From: Umezawaea sp036375055
GTDB taxonomy: Bacteria > Actinomycetota > Actinomycetes > Mycobacteriales > Pseudonocardiaceae
NCBI RefSeq assembly: GCF_036375055.1
Contig: NZ_DASUSQ010000046.1
Span: 248,001-312,000 of the forward strand
Reading direction: 5' to 3'
DNA length: 64,000 nt
The notes under the pieces were generated by a model. The model was given only the letters and a program-made list of their open reading frames with translations. It ran no database searches and was not told the origin of the DNA. Position numbers and translations under genes: made by a program. Shown here one piece after another: positions 49,529 to 58,231 of this stretch; positions within the stretch are counted from its first letter, which is position 1; each line of letters begins with the position of its first letter.

Positions 49529-51613
49529 TCACCGCGTCACCCCGAACCACGGCCCGAACTCGCTCTCCAGCACGAGCCTGCCGAGCTTGCGGTACTCCTG
49601 GTGCACCGCCGCCACCACGTCGGCCATGGCCACCGGGCGGTCGGAGGCCGCCGCCTGGTAGGCCGCGGTCACCGCGCACGCGCGGATCGAGCCGCCCGCG
49701 AGTTCGAAGCGCTCCGCGCAGAACGCCAGGTCCACGTCCCCGGCCCGCGGCAGGGCCGGGCCGAGGCAGCGGTCCCACAGCGCCAAGCGGTGCTCCGCGT
49801 CGGGCAGCGGGAAGTCCGCGATCACGTCGATCCGGCGGGTGAAGGCCTCGTCCACATTGGACCGCAGGTTGGTGGTCAGCACCGCGATGCCGTCGAAGGA
49901 CTCCATGCGCTGCAACAGGTAGGCCGACTCGACGTTGGCGTACCGGTCGTGCGCGCTCTGGACCTCCGACCGCTTGCCGAACACCGCGTCGGCCTCGTCG
50001 AACAGCAGCACCCCGTGCACGCCCGCGGCCTCGGTGAAGATCCGTTCCAGGTTCTTCTCCGTCTCGCCGACGTACTTGTCCACCACCGTGGACAGGTCCA
50101 CCACGTACAGGTCCATGCCGATCTCGGCCGCGACGACCTCGGCGGACATCGTCTTGCCGGTGCCCGACTCGCCCGCGAACAACGCCACCACGCCCCGTCC
50201 GCGACCGCCGCCGGGGCGCATCCGCCACTCCCCCAGCACACGGTCGCGGTGCCGGGCCCGCACGACCAGCTCGGCGAGCTGCCGCCGGGTCCGCTCGGGC
50301 AGCACCACGTCGTCCCAGCCGACGGCGGGCACGATGCGCCTGGCCAGCCGGTCCAGGCCCGCGCCGTTCTGCGCCCGCACCCCGGCACGCACGTGGCGCA
50401 GCCCGACCGGCTCGCCCTCCACGGTGGCCAGGTGGCCTGCCACGGCCACCACCCGGTCGATCTCCTCGGAGCCGAGCCGGTAGCCGGCCAGGTTCGGCAG
50501 GAACGCGGGTTCGCCGCCGAGCGCGCGCGTCCACCACGAGGCCCGCTCCGCGGGCAGCGGCGACGCCACGGGCACCGACAGCACGGGCCGCGCGGTCCAC
50601 CGGGGGTCCCAGTGCTGCCTGCTGTGCAGGACCACCGGCAGGTCACCCGCCAGCGCGACCAGCTCGCGCAGGGCCCGCGCCCCGTCGGGCGCCAGCGGCT
50701 CCAGCGGGCCGAGCACCACGCCCGCTCCGCGCAGCCGGGCCTCGCGGACCACCGCGGCCAGCTCGGGGCGCTTCCGGTCGGCCAGCGCCGCCACGTCGAG
50801 CACCACCGCGCCCCGTCCGGCCGCGGCCAGCGCGCCGACCGCCGCCGGGCCCGCGCCGCCGCCGGTGTCGCGCAGGTGCACCGGGGTGATCCCGGCGCGC
50901 AGCCCCGCGCCGAGGCGCTCGGGCAACTCCTCCACGGGGGCAGCGGCCGCGGGCGCGATGCGCGCGAACTCCGCCACCTCCGGGTCGGGCGCGTCGTCGC
51001 CGAGCAGGTGGGCCACCACCCGGTCGGGTACGCGCAGCGCCCTGGACAGCGCGGGCGCCGTCGGGTCCTGCACCTCGACCAGGCCACCCGCCACCAGGGG
51101 TGCGCTCGCCGCGAGGCGGAACCGCCCCGGTCCGGCGATCGGCTCGCCGCACAACCGGAGCGCCAGGCCCACGGTCGCCCGGCGGCGCGTGACGTCGTCG
51201 TTGAGGTAGCCGTAGAGCCGCTCGAAGCGCGGGTCCACGTCGGGCGCCACGGCCACGAGCAGCAACTCCAGGTCGACCGGTGCCAGACCGAAGCCGGCGG
51301 CCAGCCGGAGGAGCCGGGGCCCCGCGTCGGGCACGAGCGCGGCCAGGGCGTCCAGTTCGGGGTCGGGCTCGGGGACGTGGAGCGGCGGTTGCCGCGGCGC
51401 GGCCAGCACTCCCCGGACGGCCTCGGGGGTGAGGTACAGGCCGCGGTACGGATCGTCCGGCGCGGGGTCGACGGCGCGCAGCGCCGCGACCGCCTGCCGC
51501 ACCCGCCGCTCGACCGCGCTCAGCCGTGCCCACAGGTAGACCAGGTCGGCGCTTTCCGGGGACGTGGCAGGCCCCGCGTCCTCCTGTGCCGGTCGGACGA
51601 CCACGCCGGTCAT
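49529..51613 (-). CDS. CIS AAA+ ATPase (Afp15 type)
   Basis: 694 aa from ATG 51613 overlapping the upstream stop. The C-terminal AAA+ module has Walker A ALFAGESGTGKTMSAEVVA near 475, Walker B GVLLFDEADAVFG near 535, and sensor/arginine-finger segment VLTTNLRSNVDEAFTRRIDV. The N-terminal ~420 residues contain a degenerate ATPase-like domain and Ala/Arg-rich loops, as in Afp15/Pvc15. The protein is needed for assembly of injection particles or loading of cargo in characterised systems. It is immediately followed by the candidate effector, which supports a loading role. Confidence 0.92.
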   Translation of the reverse strand: MTGVVVRPAQEDAGPATSPESADLVYLWARLSAVERRVRQAVAALRAVDPAPDDPYRGLYLTPEAVRGVLAAPRQPPLHVPEPDPELDALAALVPDAGPRLLRLAAGFGLAPVDLELLLVAVAPDVDPRFERLYGYLNDDVTRRRATVGLALRLCGEPIAGPGRFRLAASAPLVAGGLVEVQDPTAPALSRALRVPDRVVAHLLGDDAPDPEVAEFARIAPAAAAPVEELPERLGAGLRAGITPVHLRDTGGGAGPAAVGALAAAGRGAVVLDVAALADRKRPELAAVVREARLRGAGVVLGPLEPLAPDGARALRELVALAGDLPVVLHSRQHWDPRWTARPVLSVPVASPLPAERASWWTRALGGEPAFLPNLAGYRLGSEEIDRVVAVAGHLATVEGEPVGLRHVRAGVRAQNGAGLDRLARRIVPAVGWDDVVLPERTRRQLAELVVRARHRDRVLGEWRMRPGGGRGRGVVALFAGESGTGKTMSAEVVAAEIGMDLYVVDLSTVVDKYVGETEKNLERIFTEAAGVHGVLLFDEADAVFGKRSEVQSAHDRYANVESAYLLQRMESFDGIAVLTTNLRSNVDEAFTRRIDVIADFPLPDAEHRLALWDRCLGPALPRAGDVDLAFCAERFELAGGSIRACAVTAAYQAAASDRPVAMADVVAAVHQEYRKLGRLVLESEFGPWFGVTR

Positions 51614-52299
51614 CGGATCGCCCCTCCGCGTCGCCTCCTGGACCCCGGCGCGGGTTTGGGCCTGGTGGCCGCGAACCCGTCACCACCGGCGGTCGTCGGT
51701 CCCTCGTAGCGCAGGCGGCGCGCGCGCTCCCCGGACTGCGCCGCCGTCTCCAGCACCACTCCCTCGGTGACCGGCGGGCCGGCCTTGGTCCACTCGCCCG
51801 CCAGCGGCGCGATGACCTTCAGGTCGATGGACGGCTTCAGCTCACCGCCCAGCGCCGACCACATCTCCGAGGTCGCCCGCCCGTCCGGCGGCTGGGCCGA
51901 GTTCAGCAGGACGCCCAGCCCCAGCTCCGCCAGCGACCCGGTCAGCCACTCGTTCGCCATCCGCTCGACGCGCACGAGGTTCGCCAGCACCTCCGACAGC
52001 AGCCGGTGCTCGTCCTGCGGGCGGTTGGTCCACGCCGTCACCAGGTAGGCCAGCTCGAACCACCGCGCCGGGCCGTACCACCCGGTCAGCACGCCCTCGT
52101 CGTCGTGGACCTCCACGCCGCCCGCGTGGCGGCGCATCACGTCCTCGCGGATGTCGTGCAGGAACACGTTGACCGTGGGGGCGTTGCGCCGAGCGGCCCA
52201 GTCCTTGGTCGGCGCGTCGAACGACAGCTCGCCCCCGCCGCCGGGCACACCCGCCGCGACCAGCATCCGCCGGATCGCCTCGTCCACCTCGTGGATCAC
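51610..52299 (-). CDS. DUF4255 (Pvc16_N) tail-terminator/cap protein (Afp16 type)
   Basis: 229 aa from GTG 52299, the start with GGAGGAGG at proper spacing (GTG 52305 overlaps that site). The family signature is IHEVDEAIRRMLVAAGVPGG, then VNVFLHDIREDVMRRHAGGV, RWFELAYLVTAWTNRPQDEH and RLLSEVLANLVR. Afp16/Pvc16 caps the end of the tube and sheath and fixes particle length. The C-terminal ~40 residues are basic and disordered. It overlaps the ATPase start by 4 bp. Confidence 0.9.
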   Translation of the reverse strand: MIHEVDEAIRRMLVAAGVPGGGGELSFDAPTKDWAARRNAPTVNVFLHDIREDVMRRHAGGVEVHDDEGVLTGWYGPARWFELAYLVTAWTNRPQDEHRLLSEVLANLVRVERMANEWLTGSLAELGLGVLLNSAQPPDGRATSEMWSALGGELKPSIDLKVIAPLAGEWTKAGPPVTEGVVLETAAQSGERARRLRYEGPTTAGGDGFAATRPKPAPGSRRRRGGAIR

Positions 52300-52324
52300 G
52301 GGCACCTCCTCCTCGTCGTCGGGT

Positions 52325-55300
52325 TCACCTGCGCGCCACCATGTCCGGCGGCCCGATGGACCCCGGCACGACCAGGAACGGCGTGGTGACGGGGCGGAAG
52401 CCGGGGCCGGTCGCGGTGATCGTGCGCGGCCCGGTCTGGTCCTTGGACAGGATCAGCAGCTGCGCGGTGAACCGGCCGTCCGCGCGCGGCGACGTCGGTG
52501 CGGCGGAGGCGGTGATGCCGGGCGTCCAGGTCAGCCGGACCGGAGCGCCGGGCGGGAAGTCCACGCCTCGCACCGAGGTGACGAACCCCGGCTCGCCGAT
52601 CGGTGGCACGGCCACGATCCTCGGCTGGAGCACGGTCATCGGTGCGGCGGCGGTGTTGTCGTTCGGGTTGGCGTCGGTGCCGGTGGTCCGCAGCACGCCG
52701 CGCACCTCGGTCCGCACCGCCGCGGTGGGCGCGAGCACCACCTGCACGACCTGGGTGGTGCCCGCCACGAGGTCGGGCAGCACGCAGCTGGTCGGCGCGC
52801 ACCCAGGGGGCACGGCCGCCACCGGCACCCGCGCGGGCAGCAGGAAGTCCAGTCGCAGCCCGGTCGCCAGGGAATCGCCACCGTTGCGCACGGTGTAGGT
52901 GACCACCGCCCGGCCGCCGACGTAGGACGGGGCGGGTTGCACCGAGACGGCCAGGGCGGGACCGGCGGGCGGGACGGGCGGGGGCGGCGGCAGCGTGGTC
53001 GTGGTCCGTGTGGTGGTCGGCGTGGTCGTGGTGGTCGGCGGCTCGCCGACGGTCACCACGGTGTTGTCCGCGTTGTCCGACGGCAGCGCGTCCAGCACCG
53101 CACCGGCCACCGACGAGTCCAGCCGGTGCGTCCCCGGCACCACGCCCACCACGTCGGCCACCACCTCCACCGACGTGCCGGGGGCCACCACGCCGAGGTC
53201 GCACCGCGACTCCTCGACCGCGCACGTTCCGCCCGACGCGCGCAGTCCGACCAGCCGCAGCCCGGTGGGCACGGCCACGGTCAGCACGGTGCCCGGAGAG
53301 GCCGCCGGACCGCGGTTGAGCACGGTCACCGGGATCGAGGCGGTCCGGCCCGCGTCGACCGACGCCGCAGGCGGCGCGTCCACCGAGAGGTCGACCGACT
53401 GCTGCCAGGTGGGTTCCTTCTGCCTGCCCGGCAGGTGGGTGGCGATCCGGTTCAGGGCCCCGGTGCCGGGGTCGAGCACGGCCAGCTCCTCCGGCGACCG
53501 GGCGTCGCCCGCCCGCCGGGTGGTCAGCGCGATCCGGCCGTCCGCGGCGTACGCGGCATCGCGCGGTTGGAACGGCCCAGCAGGGTTGATCACCGGCGCG
53601 GCGCACGAGCCGCCGCCGAGCAGCACCTCGCAGTTCAAGTCCGCCAGTCCCACCCGCAGCAAGCCGTCGAACTCGCGGTTGAACACCAGCTCGCGCCCGT
53701 CCGGGCTGAACGCCGAGCTGTCGTCGGTGACCGGGCAGTCGCCGCCGCACACCAGCGCGCTCAGATCGCGCTGCTGGTCCAGCGTCCCGGCGCGCGCCGT
53801 CCAGATGTGGTTGTCGCGGACCTCGCCGGTGGGTCCGTCGGTGATGATGCCGCGGGTGAACGCGAGCGCGGTCCCGTCCGGCGACCACGCGGGCTGGGTG
53901 TCCTCCTGGTCCGAGACCTCCGGCGGCGGCCTCAGCACACCGGCCACGGCGCCCGTGGCGGCCTCGACGACCACGACCCGGCTCTGGCCGCCCGCAGGCC
54001 GCAGCCCGCCGGGAGAGCGTCGCGCGAAGGCGATGAACCGGCCGTCGGGCGAGAAGCCCGCGTCGAACTCCCAGTCGGCGGGCTGCCGGTCTGCGACGGG
54101 CACCCGGCGCGGGTTGCCCCCGTCCGCGTCGACCAGCCACAGGCGCTGCACCCGTTGGCCACCCTCGTCCTCGAACCGGCTCAGCAGGATCTGCCGCCCG
54201 TCCGGCGAGTACGACTGGCGGGTCGTCCACGGGTCGAACCCGGCCCGCGGCCGGAACAGCAGGTTCGGGTCGTCGACCGCCTCGGGGTCCTCGCGCAGCA
54301 CGGTCACACCGAGGTCGCGCGGGTCGGAGCCGTCGGGGCGGATGTCCTGGAGGGTCGCGGTGAACCAGGTGGGAGCGCTGGTGCGGGAGACCAGCAGCCG
54401 CGGCACGGAGCCCTCGACCTGCCAGCTCGGGGAACTCAGGTGCCGGTCCTCACCCAGCAGCAGGTCGGGCGGCGCGGTGAGCGGCAGGCCCGGCGTCGTG
54501 TCGGCGCGGTAGACCTTCACCGCGTTCGGGTCGGCGGGGCAGCTGCAAACCTGGTCCAGGCTCAGGAACAGCAGGCGCGAGCCGTCGGGCAGCCACGCGG
54601 GCCAGTGGCCGCGCCACGCGGCCTGGTCGCCGCCCAGCAACGGGGTGCCGACGCCCGTGCCGGTCAGCACGCGCACCCGCGGCACGTCGCCCACCCGCAG
54701 CGTGTAGGCGATGCGGCCGTCGACCGGGTTCCACGCGGGCTCGCCCGCGTCGCCGTTCGGCTCGTCGGTCACCCTGGTGACCGCTCCACCCGCCACCGGC
54801 ATCCGGTAGACCTCCCGGTCGCCGTCGCGGTCGCCGGAGAACGCGACCTGCGTGCCGTCAGGGGAGAACGTGGGCCACGACTCGTCGGAGTCGGTGTCGG
54901 TCAGCCGCCGCGGCTCGCCGCCGTCCACGCCGACCAGCCACAGGTCGCCACGGGAGCCGAACACCACCGTCCGCAGGTCGGGCGACAACTGCGGGTGCGC
55001 CGCGTCGTGGCCCTCGGTCAGCGCTCGCACGCCGCCGCCCGCGTCGCGCAGGTACACCTGCGGCCGGGGTTCGTCGCGCAGGCTGGTGAACACCACCAGG
55101 TCGCCGCGGGCGGACACGTGGTCGTCGAAGTGGGCGGGCCCCTCGCCCAGCAGGGGCGTGGTCGGGCCGAGGTCGTCCGGCTGCGGGTCGACCACGTGGC
55201 CGAGGCTGCGGTGCTCGGTGCCCGCGAAGGCGATGCGGCCGGTCACCGGCTCCCCCGGCTGGGCGGACACCTCCGGCGGGCCGACGACGTCACGCACCAC

Positions 55301-55372
55301 CGCGATCACCCCGCACACCACCACGACCGCCGCGAGCACGGCGAGGGTGCGGGTACGCGCCCTTCTGGACAA
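52325..55372 (-). CDS. membrane-anchored TolB/PD40-propeller and CARDB/DUF11-repeat protein
   Basis: 1015 aa from TTG 55372, which has GGAGGTGG at 7-nt spacing; GTG 55390 is an alternative adding 6 residues. An N-terminal signal-anchor (TLAVLAAVVVVCGVIAVV) is followed by many PD40/TolB blades (~60-640) with repeated FSPDGT/WSPDGT motifs such as SWPTFSPDGTQVAFSGDRDG. Immunoglobulin-like CARDB/DUF11 modules come next (~660-1010), split by a Thr/Pro linker (PPTTTTTPTTTRTTTTLPPP). It should be exported and surface-exposed, yet it leads the operon that encodes the cap, ATPase and effector. A role linking the intracellular particle to the envelope is possible. It could also be an unrelated surface protein recruited into the operon. 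Confidence 0.8.
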   Translation of the reverse strand: MSRRARTRTLAVLAAVVVVCGVIAVVRDVVGPPEVSAQPGEPVTGRIAFAGTEHRSLGHVVDPQPDDLGPTTPLLGEGPAHFDDHVSARGDLVVFTSLRDEPRPQVYLRDAGGGVRALTEGHDAAHPQLSPDLRTVVFGSRGDLWLVGVDGGEPRRLTDTDSDESWPTFSPDGTQVAFSGDRDGDREVYRMPVAGGAVTRVTDEPNGDAGEPAWNPVDGRIAYTLRVGDVPRVRVLTGTGVGTPLLGGDQAAWRGHWPAWLPDGSRLLFLSLDQVCSCPADPNAVKVYRADTTPGLPLTAPPDLLLGEDRHLSSPSWQVEGSVPRLLVSRTSAPTWFTATLQDIRPDGSDPRDLGVTVLREDPEAVDDPNLLFRPRAGFDPWTTRQSYSPDGRQILLSRFEDEGGQRVQRLWLVDADGGNPRRVPVADRQPADWEFDAGFSPDGRFIAFARRSPGGLRPAGGQSRVVVVEAATGAVAGVLRPPPEVSDQEDTQPAWSPDGTALAFTRGIITDGPTGEVRDNHIWTARAGTLDQQRDLSALVCGGDCPVTDDSSAFSPDGRELVFNREFDGLLRVGLADLNCEVLLGGGSCAAPVINPAGPFQPRDAAYAADGRIALTTRRAGDARSPEELAVLDPGTGALNRIATHLPGRQKEPTWQQSVDLSVDAPPAASVDAGRTASIPVTVLNRGPAASPGTVLTVAVPTGLRLVGLRASGGTCAVEESRCDLGVVAPGTSVEVVADVVGVVPGTHRLDSSVAGAVLDALPSDNADNTVVTVGEPPTTTTTPTTTRTTTTLPPPPPVPPAGPALAVSVQPAPSYVGGRAVVTYTVRNGGDSLATGLRLDFLLPARVPVAAVPPGCAPTSCVLPDLVAGTTQVVQVVLAPTAAVRTEVRGVLRTTGTDANPNDNTAAAPMTVLQPRIVAVPPIGEPGFVTSVRGVDFPPGAPVRLTWTPGITASAAPTSPRADGRFTAQLLILSKDQTGPRTITATGPGFRPVTTPFLVVPGSIGPPDMVARR

Positions 55373-55503
55373 GGTTCCACCTCCGGTCACGGACCTGTCG
55401 CAAGCGATCGTCGCCGCGCGCGGCGAGCGCCGGGGAGGTCCGGTCGGGCAGGGTCAGGGAAGACCCGTGGGCCGTTCGGGCAAAGGGGAGTCCGGGGCGG
55501 CGC

Positions 55504-56127
55504 TCAGATGAGGCCGTGGCGCATCACGTAGCCCACGGCGTGGGCCCGGTTGCGCAACTGGAGGCGAGTGGTCACCTCGTGCAGCACGTTCTTCACGGTC
55601 CGCTCGGAGAACGACATCCGCGCCGCGATCTCGGCGGTGTCGCACCCCTCCGAGATCAGGCGCAGCATGTCCGCCTCCCGAGTGGTCAAAGTGGACAGTG
55701 TCGGCCCGTTCGGGTCGAGCACGCTGCGCTGCAACCGGCTCACGTGGTCCAGCAGCAGGCCCAGCAGGTCACCCGGCAGCACCGCCTCGCCCTTGTCCAG
55801 CGCGACCGCCGTGGCCACCAAGCGGTCCTGGTCGGCCTCGGCGCGGCGGACCACCGCCGCCACCCCGCAGTCGATGGTGGTCTGGAGCGCGTCCTGGTCG
55901 AAGCGGCCCACCACGACACCGGTGCGCGTGCCCGACGAGCGCCGCAACCGCCGCAACAGCGCCGCCGCCGCCTCGTCCACCTCGTCCACCACGACCAGCG
56001 CCACCGCCGCACGCTCGCGGTCGTGCGGGTCGAGCACCTCCACCTCCGGACGCGGGCGCAACTGGTACGCGACACCCGTGCGCAGGACCGGGTCCTCGGC
56101 GTACACCGCGACCGGGATCCTCGTCAT
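55504..56127 (-). CDS. LuxR-type regulator (CIS-locus paralogue B)
   Basis: 207 aa from ATG 56127 with GGGGAGG upstream. A degenerate receiver-like domain (~1-120; IPVAVYAEDPVLRTGVAYQL, then ALVVVDEVDEAAAALL without a clear phospho-Asp) is followed by LuxR HTH LTTREADMLRLISEGCDTAE, then IAARMSFSERTVKNVLHEVT, ending GYVMRHGLI. It is paralogous to the regulator at 33433-34053. It sits between the TolB-propeller operon and a divergent CIS-linked membrane gene and is the most likely activator of the locus. Atypical receivers of this type are often phosphorylation-independent. Confidence 0.88.
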   Translation of the reverse strand: MTRIPVAVYAEDPVLRTGVAYQLRPRPEVEVLDPHDRERAAVALVVVDEVDEAAAALLRRLRRSSGTRTGVVVGRFDQDALQTTIDCGVAAVVRRAEADQDRLVATAVALDKGEAVLPGDLLGLLLDHVSRLQRSVLDPNGPTLSTLTTREADMLRLISEGCDTAEIAARMSFSERTVKNVLHEVTTRLQLRNRAHAVGYVMRHGLI

Positions 56128-56283
56128 GACAGCCTCCCCTGGCGAGAACCGGATCGACGTGGCGGTCCTCTCACCACCATCCTGCGCACCCGGACCGGGC
56201 GCGGGTCGGCGCAGCGACCGCCCGTGCACTTGTTTGCCCCCGGTGTGCCCTTTTCTCCCTGTCTCAACGGGTTCCGCCCTGCC

Positions 56284-56289
56284 TACCGT
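56284..56289 (+). promoter_or_regulatory. -10 element of leaderless promoter (TACCGT)
   Basis: A TANNNT hexamer ends 8 nt before the GTG at 56297. There is no ribosome site, so the gene is probably leaderless. Confidence 0.5.
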
Positions 56290-56296
56290 TCGACCG

Positions 56297-57610
56297 GTGA
56301 CCACAACGACCGAATTCGGTCTCCCGACCGTGGTAGTCACCCCCGGTTCGGAGGCGAGCACAACGTTGACGGTGCGCAACGACAGCGACATTGTCGAGGC
56401 GTACGAGTTCGAGGTGGTGGGCGAGTGCGCACCGTGGACCTCCGTCGAGCCCGCGCGGCTCTCGCTGTACCCCGGCACGTCCGACCAGGTGGCCGTCCTG
56501 CTGCGTCCGCCGAGGTCGTCGGAGGTGCGCGCGGGTGAGGTACCGCTGGGCGTGCGCGTCCTCCCGGCGGAGCGCCCGGAGTCGGTGGTGGTCTCCGAGA
56601 CCACGGTCGTGGTCGAGCCGTTCCTCCAGCAACACGCCGAGCTGGTGCCCGAACGCCGCCGAGCCTGGCGCAGCGCGCGTTTCCACGTCGAGGTGCACAA
56701 CGACGGCAACACCCCGATCACGGCGGCCCTGGTCGCGGCCGAGTCCGACGACCAGCTGCACGTCACCGTGCCCGCGGAGCCCACGACCGTGGACCCTGGG
56801 GTGCGGGTGGAGCTGCCGGTGCGGGCGCGCGTCGGCAAGGTGCTGTGGTTCGGTTCGCCGCTGGCCTGGCCGGTGCGGCTGACCACGACCTCCACCGCCG
56901 CCTCCGCGGTGCTGCCCGCCTCCGGCGAGGCCGCGCAGTCCGAGGAGCTGGAGGGCGAACTGCTCCAGCTCCCGGTGTTCCCCAAGTGGCTGCTGGCGCT
57001 GCTGGCACTGCTGCTGGCGCTGCTGCTGGCGTGGCTGCTGCTGGTGCGTCCCGCGGTGCGGAGCGCCGCGCGCGAGGCCACCGACGACCGGGCCGGGGAA
57101 CTGGTGGAGGCGGGCAGGCAGGAGGCCGCCGCTGCCCAGAACGAGCAGCCGCAGCAACGACAACAGGGTGGCGAACAGCCCCCGAGCGGTCAGCAGCAGG
57201 AACAGCAGGGGCAGCCGGGACAGCCGGGGCAGCGCGATGCCGTTGGCGGCGAGCAGAGCTCCAACACCATCGAGGTTCGCACCAACACCGGCGACCAGGG
57301 CACCGGCAGCTACGTCGTGCCCGCCGGGAAGGTCTTCCGCATCACCGACCTCGTGCTGGCCAACCACCAGGGCGACGAGGGCGTGCTGACCATCGCCTTC
57401 GGCGAGCGCACGGTGACCACCATCGCGCTGGAGACCTTCCGCAACCAGGACTACCACTGGGTGACGCCGATCGACGTGCCGGAGAACAGCACGGTGAGCG
57501 CGACCGTCAACTGCGCCCGGCCGGGCACTCCGGCCAGCGGCCAGCAGGCGCCGAACTGCCTGCAACTGCTCAACGTCAGCGGCGCGCTCGCGGACGTGCC
57601 GCAGGGCTGA
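56297..57610 (+). CDS. CIS-linked single-pass membrane protein with Ig-like cytoplasmic domains
   Basis: 437 aa from GTG 56297. The N-terminal half has two immunoglobulin-like/ASPM-like beta modules (~5-105 and ~110-210): LTVRNDSDIVEAYEFEVVGE, ARLSLYPGTSDQVAVLLRPP, then ARFHVEVHNDGNTPITAALV. One strong Leu-rich transmembrane helix (KWLLALLALLLALLLAWLLL) lies at ~235-256. It is followed by a Gln/Pro-rich linker (~280-320) and a C-terminal beta domain (~325-437) with two Cys. Similar proteins, often mislabelled hydrolytic protein, accompany actinobacterial CIS clusters as far as I recall. No signal peptide is seen, so the Ig-like part is predicted cytoplasmic and could dock the particle. Confidence 0.75.
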   Translation: MTTTTEFGLPTVVVTPGSEASTTLTVRNDSDIVEAYEFEVVGECAPWTSVEPARLSLYPGTSDQVAVLLRPPRSSEVRAGEVPLGVRVLPAERPESVVVSETTVVVEPFLQQHAELVPERRRAWRSARFHVEVHNDGNTPITAALVAAESDDQLHVTVPAEPTTVDPGVRVELPVRARVGKVLWFGSPLAWPVRLTTTSTAASAVLPASGEAAQSEELEGELLQLPVFPKWLLALLALLLALLLAWLLLVRPAVRSAAREATDDRAGELVEAGRQEAAAAQNEQPQQRQQGGEQPPSGQQQEQQGQPGQPGQRDAVGGEQSSNTIEVRTNTGDQGTGSYVVPAGKVFRITDLVLANHQGDEGVLTIAFGERTVTTIALETFRNQDYHWVTPIDVPENSTVSATVNCARPGTPASGQQAPNCLQLLNVSGALADVPQG

Positions 57611-57632
57611 CCGGTCGCGAACCCGCGGTGGT

Positions 57633-57667
57633 CCGGACCCGCGGCGGGTCGGGTGCCGCGGGTCCGG
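57633..57667 (+). terminator. hairpin terminator
   Basis: Perfect 13-bp arms (CCGGACCCGCGGC / GCCGCGGGTCCGG) with a 9-nt loop start 22 bp after the stop of the CIS-linked membrane gene. Confidence 0.75.
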
Positions 57668-58003
57668 CGTTCGCGGCCCGGCAGACCCTCGACGTGCTCA
57701 CCGGTCACGTCGGGATCGGCCGGACCGCGTCGACGACCCGGCCGACCACGTCGATCCCCGGTGCCACCGCTCGTGGTCCGCAACCACGACCCGCGGCCGA
57801 ACTTCTCGACGACCGCCACGGTGATCCGCGGCTTCCGCCGTCCCGCCGCCATCGCCGCACGCCGTCGCCACCACGGGCAGCGCCCGTCCCACCGCGCGCC
57901 CCCGCGCCGTCACCAGGTGATCACCCGTCAGGTCGGCGCGTGGCGCGGTGACAGGCCGGTGCGGACTCCCGTTCCCACCGCCGGACACCGCCCGGAGGGC
58001 CGG
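57668..58003. other. 336-bp convergent gap, nothing recognised
   Basis: The stretch lies between the hairpin after the CIS-linked membrane gene and the end of the small minus-strand pair. Open frames here have no ribosome site, no domain and poor composition. Nothing is supported. Confidence 0.4.
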
Positions 58004-58231
58004 TCAGTCGCGGCGGCGGTTCCACTCGTCCAGCAGCGCGTCGATCCAGGCGCCGAGCAGCTCGGCCGTCTCGCGGTCGCCGCAGAGCAGGTGGTGGTGC
58101 AGTTCGGCGCCCGCGGCCGCCAGTTCGACGCACAGGTCGAGCGCGCCGAGGTCGAGTCGGCCGAGGTCGGACTCGCTGACAGGCGGTTCGGGCATCGCGG
58201 GCTCCGACGCGTCCGGTCCGGGGCAGGTCAT
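58004..58231 (-). CDS. small acidic helical protein of unknown function
   Basis: 75 aa from ATG 58231, overlapping the stop of the preceding gene by 4 bp. It is acidic, with a Pro-rich first 20 residues followed by helical segments: SDLGRLDLGALDLCVELAAA, then GAELHHHLLCGDRETAELLG and AWIDALLDEWNRRRD. No family is recognised. Coupling to the 124-aa gene and its place at the edge of the CIS locus suggest the two form a complex and may be CIS accessory proteins. Confidence 0.65.
   Translation of the reverse strand: MTCPGPDASEPAMPEPPVSESDLGRLDLGALDLCVELAAAGAELHHHLLCGDRETAELLGAWIDALLDEWNRRRD

Noticed and set aside
34196..57610. Reading the locus as a P2-like prophage
   Set aside because: No capsid, portal, terminase, integrase or lysis genes are seen, while the CIS-specific AAA+ ATPase, DUF4255 cap and eCIS-core protein are present.
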